11,665 nucleotides of DNA from Roseibacillus sp. (GTDB lineage Bacteria > Verrucomicrobiota > Verrucomicrobiae > Verrucomicrobiales > Akkermansiaceae): positions 36,399 through 48,063 of the forward strand of contig PBNG01000065.1 of assembly GCA_002723015.1 (NCBI GenBank), given 5' to 3'. How positions within the stretch are numbered: the stretch's first letter is position 1; the number at the start of each line of letters is the position of its first letter. A program made the translations under genes and the position numbers. This document shows positions 6,200-11,665 of this stretch, piece by piece. The notes below the pieces were generated by a model. It was given only the letters and a program-made list of their open reading frames with translations, was not told the origin of the DNA and searched no databases.

Positions 6200-8658
6200 C
6201 CACTATTACTTCTGGATCCCTCCCCTGGTTTCTGATCTTCCTGCAGCTCGCGCTTCCGGCAATGGCTTTCACTCCCGTTCTCGGGACTGTTCAACCGCGT
6301 GGAGGACAGCGTGGTACAGAGATGACAATTCGTCTCAACGGGGATCGTCTCTACGAACCTGAAGAGATCATCTTCTATCAGGAGGGAATCACGGTGACCA
6401 AGCTTGAGAAGGCCGGCGAGGAGCACAAGCCCGTTCAAGCCACAATATCGATCGCTCCCGATGCCCCGCTGGGAGAGCACCTCCTACGGCTTCGATGCAA
6501 GGGAGGGGTAAGTTACCAGAGAAGTTTCTGGGTTGGGGAATACCCGACGGTGATGGAAAAGCGCAACGAGGAGCGAACCGCGGACCTCAACAGCAATTTT
6601 GACAGCCCTCAGAAAATCGAGATCAATCAGACTGTTCAGGGAGTGGCCGACAAGGAGGACGCAGATTACTACCTCGTTCAGTGCCGTAAGGGCCAACGAC
6701 TTTCCGTAGAAGTCGAGGGGATGCGGCTTGGCAGGACTCTTTTCGACCCTTACGTGGCCATTCTGAACAAAGATCGATTCGAACTGGCGTCGAGCGACGA
6801 TACAGCCCTTCTTTTCAGGGATTGTGCGACCTCCATAATCATCCCCGAGGACGGACCCTATACCATTCTCGTCCGTGAGTCCTCCTATCAGGGTACGGGT
6901 GCCTGCCAGTACCGCCTCCACGTGGGTGAATTCCCCCGACCAACTGCGATTTATCCTCCCGGTGCGAGGCCGGGAGAATCGCACGATTTCACTTTTGTAG
7001 GAGATCCTGCCGGCGACCTTCTCGGTCAAATCGATATTCCGGACGCGAAGACCGGTTTCCGTGCATTCATCAAGGATGGCGAGTGGCATTCACCTTCGGG
7101 TCTACCAATCCGAATCAGTTCCCTGCCCTTCCATAACGAGACCGAACCAAACGAGGGTAGCAAGCAGGCCTCTCCATCCGACGTTCCTCCGGCCCCAGTT
7201 GCTTTTCATGGAATTCTTTCCAAGAAGGAGGATAAGGACTGGTTCCGCTTTACGGGAAAAAAGGGTCAGAAACTTCGTGCTCGGGTCTTTGCCCGACAAC
7301 TCCGCTCTCCTCTCGATCCCTACATCATTGTCCGGAAGGAAGGCGAATCCAAACAGATCGGGAACAACGATGATGCGGGTAACGGGGATCCCGATAGTCG
7401 TCTCGATTTTGAGATTCCGGAAGATGGCACCTACAACATCAACATAAGGGACCAACTTTACAACAGCGGACCGGATTATACCTACCGGATCGAGATCACC
7501 GAACGAAGTCCCACGCTGTCGGCCACTCTTCCCTACGGGAGCCGCAACAACAGCCAGAAATGGAAGATGATCTGCGTTCCCCGCGGCAACCGCGTAGGTC
7601 GAGTAGTAAATCTGAGCCGCAGCAATATTGGTTGCGATCTGTCCCTGAAAGCCCAAAGCCTTCCTTCCGGCATTGCGATCGACCGGGATCTTGCGCCCCG
7701 GAGCATTAATACCATGCCTGTGATCTTTGAGGCTTCCCCGGACGCTGAGATTGCTGGTGGGCTCCACAGACTTTGCGTGGAGGATCCGGAAAGTGGCCTG
7801 ACGGGTCCTTTCAACGAGAGTATACACCACATCGAGGTCAACAATGCCGGGACGTTTCACAGCTACCATGATGACCGAATCTCCATCGCTGTGATCGAGG
7901 AAGCTCCCTTCGAATTAAGCCTCTTTATTCCCCCTGTCCCGCTCGTGAAAAACGGGGTAATGAGCCTGAAGATAGAAGCAAAGCGCCAACCTGGATTTGA
8001 AGATGCGATTCAGGTTACCCTGCCCTGGCGTCCACCGGGGGTCAGTGCGCCCTCGAGCGTGACTATTCCAAAGGGAAAGAATGAAGTCACTATGGGGATC
8101 AACGCTAATGGAAGCGCAACGGTGGCCAAATGGAGAGTCTTTGTCACTGGCGAGGCCACCTGCAGCAAAGGACCTCTGATCGTTTCTTCAAAACTCCAGC
8201 CGATCGAGATCGCAGATCCATATGTTGGGGGCATGATCGAACTCGCAGCAACCGAACTCGGGCAGGATACCGATCTGGTGTGTACACTATCGGTTCAGAG
8301 GGGATTTGAAGGAGAAGCCCAGATACGGGTGAATGGACTACCACACGGGGTCACCACCGAGACCCTGACGATAACGCAAGACTCCACGGAGGTAACCTTT
8401 CCCCTCACCGTGAGCGCGGACGCCAAGAAAGGGAAGACCTCGAATATTTTCTGCAGTGTGACCATCACACAGGATGGCCATCCCATCAGCGGAACCGCCA
8501 TGGGCGGAGGGGTTCTTCGAATTGACCCCCCGCCTCCTGCTCCAAAAGAGCCGGTAATTGTCAAAAAAGAGCCTGAAAAGTCTCCTGAAGCAAAGCCGGT
8601 CAAGAAGCGCCTCTCCCGCCTCGAGCTCCTTCGCCAGCAAAGTAAGAATGCAAATTGA
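6196..8658 (+). CDS. Exported protein with two PPC (pre-peptidase C-terminal) domains
   Basis: The 820-residue product starts with a Sec signal peptide (residues 1-24, hydrophobic core WFLIFLQLALPAMA, likely cut before FTPV). An IPT/TIG-like beta domain may occupy about 27-113 (TVQPRGGQRGTEMTIRLNG). Two PPC-type beta domains follow, at about 143-243 and 336-435; both have the succession ED/DxDxYx or DKDWF, KGQ(R/K)L, (F/L)DPY and PEDGxYxxxxR. The middle (about 440-775) is predicted all-beta with Ig-like stretches. The end is proline- and lysine-rich (776-820, beginning IDPPPPAPKEP), perhaps a linker or wall/partner contact. No protease catalytic motif is visible, so this looks like a structural or binding protein. 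An in-frame TGA at 6172 rules out any earlier start, and no Shine-Dalgarno precedes the ATG. The next gene begins 9 bp after its stop, so they are very probably co-transcribed. Confidence 0.85.
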   Translation: MTTITSGSLPWFLIFLQLALPAMAFTPVLGTVQPRGGQRGTEMTIRLNGDRLYEPEEIIFYQEGITVTKLEKAGEEHKPVQATISIAPDAPLGEHLLRLRCKGGVSYQRSFWVGEYPTVMEKRNEERTADLNSNFDSPQKIEINQTVQGVADKEDADYYLVQCRKGQRLSVEVEGMRLGRTLFDPYVAILNKDRFELASSDDTALLFRDCATSIIIPEDGPYTILVRESSYQGTGACQYRLHVGEFPRPTAIYPPGARPGESHDFTFVGDPAGDLLGQIDIPDAKTGFRAFIKDGEWHSPSGLPIRISSLPFHNETEPNEGSKQASPSDVPPAPVAFHGILSKKEDKDWFRFTGKKGQKLRARVFARQLRSPLDPYIIVRKEGESKQIGNNDDAGNGDPDSRLDFEIPEDGTYNINIRDQLYNSGPDYTYRIEITERSPTLSATLPYGSRNNSQKWKMICVPRGNRVGRVVNLSRSNIGCDLSLKAQSLPSGIAIDRDLAPRSINTMPVIFEASPDAEIAGGLHRLCVEDPESGLTGPFNESIHHIEVNNAGTFHSYHDDRISIAVIEEAPFELSLFIPPVPLVKNGVMSLKIEAKRQPGFEDAIQVTLPWRPPGVSAPSSVTIPKGKNEVTMGINANGSATVAKWRVFVTGEATCSKGPLIVSSKLQPIEIADPYVGGMIELAATELGQDTDLVCTLSVQRGFEGEAQIRVNGLPHGVTTETLTITQDSTEVTFPLTVSADAKKGKTSNIFCSVTITQDGHPISGTAMGGGVLRIDPPPPAPKEPVIVKKEPEKSPEAKPVKKRLSRLELLRQQSKNAN

Positions 8659-8667
8659 CAGGCTCCT

Positions 8668-11169
8668 ATGACCCCCAGACTACCGCACATCGCACAATCT
8701 GCATGCTTCTTCGTCCTCACCCTCATGGTGAACGCAGAGACAGCCGTGCGCGAGCGATCAGAGGAAGTGGACAGACCGGACATGAAGTCCCTCAGCGCTG
8801 GGCTCGTTGGCTTGGAGGTGTATCCCAAGTCCGTTTCGCTGGAGACTGCTGCTGATTTCCACCGCATGGTTGTCATCGGGAAGTATGAGGACGCCACGGC
8901 CCGCGATGTCACCGGTTCGTCCCTTTTTTCTCTCGAGCATCCTACCATTGCCAGCCTCGAGAAAAACCTGCTGAAGCCGCTTGCAGATGGGGAAACAAGC
9001 TTAACCATCTCTTTGGGAAATCACTCCGCGACCATTCCAGTAAAAGTGCGGGATGCCTCCTTAGCCCGGCCTATCAGTTTCCAGCTCGACGTCATGCCAG
9101 TCCTCACCTCGGCGGGTTGCAATACAGGATCCTGCCATGGAGCTGCACGGGGACAGGACGGTTTCATGCTATCCCTTTTTGGTTACGATCCGAAGGGCGA
9201 CTACCAGCGCATCACAAGACAGCTCTCCGGAAGAAGGGTGAACCTCGCCCTGCCAGAGGAATCTCTCCTGGTGACCAAAGCCATTGGTGATGTACCCCAT
9301 ACTGGAGGCAAGCTCTTCTCACGCGATTCGGCGAATGCGAAAACGCTGATCTCTTGGATCGAGGCAGGCGCTCCTTACGACAAGGAAGATATCGCCTCGC
9401 CCATCGGCATTGAGGTTGAGCCGAAGCAATATGTGCTGAAAGGCACAGCCACCGAGGTTCCATTGACCGTTCGTGCCCACTACTCGGACGGGACAGACCG
9501 AGATGTTACCAGTCTTTCGAGCTTCAGCTCTTCGAACGACAACAGTGTCAGCATTGAGGAGACCTCTGGCAGGGCAACTACCAAGAATCGTGGGGAGGCA
9601 TTCCTGCTGGCCCGCTTCCACACCTTCACCGAAGGAACACAGACCATAGTTGTCCCGGGAAATATTGCCTACGAGAAACCCCTGCTGGACGAGTCGAACT
9701 ACATCGACACGCACGTTCATTCCAAGCTTCACAAGCTGAGAATTTACCCCTCCGATCCGTGCGGTGATGAAGTCTTCGCGCGCAGGGTCTATCTGGACAT
9801 CGCGGGAGTTCTCCCAACGGAAGAGGAGAGAAAGAAATTCATTGAAAGTCAGAATCCAGACAAACGAGAGGCCCTGATTAACAGTCTCCTGGAACGGAAG
9901 GAATTTACAGAGATGTGGGTCATGAAGTGGGCCGAACTCCTGCAGATTCGCTCCACCGGGAATAATGCGAATCAGGTCAGCTACAAATCCGCCCTTCTCT
10001 GGTATGAATGGCTCCGAGACAAGGTTGCCAGTAATGAGCCATTTAATCAGATCATATTCGATCTGCTGGCAGCCCGGGGCGGCACTTTCAAAAATCCTGC
10101 CACGAACTACTTCAAGCTGGAAAACGATGTCATGAAGCGCACTGAGAATGTCGCTCAGGTTTTTATGGGCACCCGCATTCAGTGCGCGCAGTGCCATAAT
10201 CACCCCTTTGACCGCTGGACCATGGACGATTACTATGGCTTTGCCGCGCTCTTTGCTCAAGTCCGTAAGAAACCTGCTGAAGACCCCCACGAGCAGATTA
10301 TTTATGATGGCGGCGGACAGATCGCCCATCCAGTAACCAAGGCCAATGCGATTCCCAGATTTCTAGGAGCCGATAGCCCAGCAGAAATGGACGGCCTGAC
10401 CCGACGGGAAGCCGTGGCAAAATGGCTCACCTCCGACGAAAACCCATGGTTTGCCAGAAACGTAGTCAACATCGTCTGGTCTCACTTTTTTGGAGTCGGG
10501 ATTACGGACCCTGTGGACGACGTCCGGGTTTCCAATCCTGCCAGCAACCCGGAGCTCCTCGACGCACTGTCCACAAGGTTTGTTGAATACAACTATGACT
10601 TCAAAAAGCTTGTTCGGGATATTTGCAATTCCCAAACCTACCAGCGATCCAGTCGAACGAACGAGACCAATGAAGAAGATTTCACAAACTTCTCTCACTC
10701 TCTGATCAGGCGATTACGCGCCGAAGTACTCCTCGACGCCCTCGCCCAGGTAACCGAAACCCCGAACAAGTTCCAGGGCCTTCCACTCGGGGCTCGTGCG
10801 GTCCAGATCGCAGACGGGAATACCTCCACTTATTTCCTCACTACCTTTGGACGGGCAACCCGTCAGACCGTCTGTTCGTGCGAGGTGAAAATGGAACCCA
10901 ATCTATCTCAGGCGCTTCACCTGCTCAACGGCGATGCAGTTCACAATCGCGTCCGCAATGGTGGGGTAGTTCGGAAATTGCTTAAGGAACTGAAGGACCC
11001 CGGCGCCGTCATCGAATCCCTCTACTTCCGTTGCCTAAGCCGCGCTCCTACAGATGCCGAGAAGACCAAACTTCTGGAATCTCTTGAAGGAGATAGTCCC
11101 CAAGAGGAAGTTTTGGAGGATATTTTCTGGGCCATTCTCAACTCCAAGGAATTCATCTTCAATCATTGA
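8668..11169 (+). CDS. DUF1549/DUF1553 protein with bacterial Ig-like segments and two heme-type cysteine motifs
   Basis: The 833-residue product has a signal peptide (1-23, core SACFFVLTLMVNA). Residues 49-128 and 247-330 look like bacterial Ig-like domains (LEVYPKSVSL and IEVEPKQYVLKGTATEVPLTV openings). Between them a cytochrome-like segment has AGCNTGSCHGA (149-159), a CX4CH form (C151, C156, H157), followed by HTGGKLF and LISWIEAGAP. DUF1549 spans about 343-545, with FARRVYLDIAGVLPT (370-384) and a CXXCH motif in CAQCHNHPFDRW (506-517). DUF1553 spans about 575-825, with RREAVAKWL, NPWFARNVVNIVW, SNPASNPELLD and MEPNLSQALHLLNG. The reaction is unknown; a redox role is inferred from the cysteines. 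Such proteins usually pair with DUF1501, encoded two genes upstream. A weak AGG (8660-8662) precedes the ATG by 5 nt. The stop overlaps the next ATG (TGATG). Confidence 0.92.
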   Translation: MTPRLPHIAQSACFFVLTLMVNAETAVRERSEEVDRPDMKSLSAGLVGLEVYPKSVSLETAADFHRMVVIGKYEDATARDVTGSSLFSLEHPTIASLEKNLLKPLADGETSLTISLGNHSATIPVKVRDASLARPISFQLDVMPVLTSAGCNTGSCHGAARGQDGFMLSLFGYDPKGDYQRITRQLSGRRVNLALPEESLLVTKAIGDVPHTGGKLFSRDSANAKTLISWIEAGAPYDKEDIASPIGIEVEPKQYVLKGTATEVPLTVRAHYSDGTDRDVTSLSSFSSSNDNSVSIEETSGRATTKNRGEAFLLARFHTFTEGTQTIVVPGNIAYEKPLLDESNYIDTHVHSKLHKLRIYPSDPCGDEVFARRVYLDIAGVLPTEEERKKFIESQNPDKREALINSLLERKEFTEMWVMKWAELLQIRSTGNNANQVSYKSALLWYEWLRDKVASNEPFNQIIFDLLAARGGTFKNPATNYFKLENDVMKRTENVAQVFMGTRIQCAQCHNHPFDRWTMDDYYGFAALFAQVRKKPAEDPHEQIIYDGGGQIAHPVTKANAIPRFLGADSPAEMDGLTRREAVAKWLTSDENPWFARNVVNIVWSHFFGVGITDPVDDVRVSNPASNPELLDALSTRFVEYNYDFKKLVRDICNSQTYQRSSRTNETNEEDFTNFSHSLIRRLRAEVLLDALAQVTETPNKFQGLPLGARAVQIADGNTSTYFLTTFGRATRQTVCSCEVKMEPNLSQALHLLNGDAVHNRVRNGGVVRKLLKELKDPGAVIESLYFRCLSRAPTDAEKTKLLESLEGDSPQEEVLEDIFWAILNSKEFIFNH

Positions 11170-11665
11170 TGAAGGAAGTAACATGTCGACCTTGCGCGTT
11201 TCGCAGCATCGCAAGCATGGCGACTGCGCTCTTCGTCATGGTATCCGGAGGCTACGCTCAGAAGAAGATTACGTATGAAGACGACATTCTCCCCATCTTT
11301 GAGTCTGCCTGCCTGAACTGCCACAATGCAGACAAGAAAAAGGGGGATCTTGATCTCTCGAATTTCTCAGGAATCATGGCCGGGGGAGCTGGAGGAACAG
11401 TGGCTGATCCTGGGGAAGGCGCCGACTCAATACTCTACGGAACAATCGTTCACAGCCTTGAACCCTTCATGCCCCCAAGGGGAGAAAAGCTCTCCAAGAA
11501 GGATGCTGATCTCGTCCGCGACTGGATCTCTGGCGGCATGCTGGAAAACAAGAGCTCCAGAGCAAAAAAGCCGAGCGGACCTCGGATTGCGAAGCTGGAC
11601 GTCGATCCCTCTGCCAGACCAGATGGACCACCGCCCATGCCCGAGCACTTGAGCCTGGAACCTTC
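11169..11665 (+). CDS. Planctomycete-type c-type cytochrome (PSCyt1), partial at the right edge
   Basis: From the ATG at 11169 the frame stays open for 165 codons to the edge. A signal peptide covers residues 1-30 (hydrophobic MATALFVMVSGGYA, likely cut before QKK). The PSCyt1 heme site is ACLNCHNADKKKGDLDLS (47-64), with C48, C51 and H52 as CXXCH; a likely axial Met is M101 in PFMPPRGEKLS, followed by DADLVRDWISGGM (112-124). The tail DGPPPMPEHLSLEP is typical of PVC proteins in which PSCyt1 precedes WD40 repeats, so a beta-propeller may lie beyond the edge (inference). The protein would act outside the inner membrane with covalent heme. Two in-frame starts are possible: 11169, overlapping the previous stop, or 11217 (residue 17). 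The best ribosome binding site (AAGGA, 11172-11176) instead serves an out-of-frame ATG at 11183, so the N-terminus is uncertain. Confidence 0.85.
   Translation, partial: MKEVTCRPCAFRSIASMATALFVMVSGGYAQKKITYEDDILPIFESACLNCHNADKKKGDLDLSNFSGIMAGGAGGTVADPGEGADSILYGTIVHSLEPFMPPRGEKLSKKDADLVRDWISGGMLENKSSRAKKPSGPRIAKLDVDPSARPDGPPPMPEHLSLEP

Noticed and set aside
7102..7869. 255-codon open frame on the minus strand
   Set aside because: It is antisense to the PPC-domain gene and has no recognisable motif or start context.
9319..10329. 336-codon open frame on the minus strand
   Set aside because: It lies wholly antisense to the DUF1549/DUF1553 gene, whose family motifs are unmistakable; the antisense product has no recognisable domain and is explained by codon bias of the real gene.

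Overview
The window looks like chromosomal DNA from a PVC-superphylum bacterium, most likely Verrucomicrobiota, with Planctomycetota as the alternative. The argument rests on gene content: a DUF1501 protein, a protein with bacterial pre-peptidase C-terminal (PPC) domains, a DUF1549/DUF1553 protein and a planctomycete-type cytochrome (PSCyt1), consecutive on one strand, plus a large membrane-spanning Ser/Thr-kinase-like protein. This combination is characteristic of the phylum group. No rRNA, tRNA, CRISPR array, transposase or integrase was seen.

Layout. Positions 1-623 (minus) hold the N-terminal part of a DMT/EamA-family membrane transporter that runs off the left edge. Positions 758-1546 (plus) encode an exported alpha/beta hydrolase, divergent from the transporter. 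Positions 1547-2002 are a gene-free stretch with a perfect 8-bp tandem repeat and several small inverted and direct repeats. Positions 2003-4600 (minus) encode an 865-residue kinase-like receptor: an N-terminal kinase fold, one transmembrane helix and a long helical, TPR-like C-terminal part. Its catalytic loop reads HGN instead of HRD and its DFG motif reads DYT, so it may be a pseudokinase.

From 4757 to the right edge all genes are on the plus strand and probably form one operon: DUF1501 with a twin-arginine signal (4757-6091), a PPC-domain protein (6196-8658), a DUF1549/DUF1553 protein with two heme-type cysteine motifs (8668-11169), and the start of a PSCyt1 cytochrome (11169 to the edge). 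The last three are tightly packed, with a 9-bp gap and then a TGATG stop/start overlap. All four products carry export signals, which suggests a cell-envelope machine that combines redox (c-type heme) components with large extracytoplasmic proteins. Such modules are common in PVC bacteria and have been linked in the literature to polymer degradation, but the biochemical role of DUF1501/1549/1553 proteins is essentially unknown. The kinase-like gene diverges from this operon across 156 bp, so a signalling or regulatory link is possible but unproven.

The points most worth following up are the degenerate kinase motifs, the unexplained envelope operon, the CX4CH plus CXXCH pair in the DUF1549/1553 protein, and the ambiguous start of the last gene, where the best ribosome binding site points to an ATG in the wrong frame.
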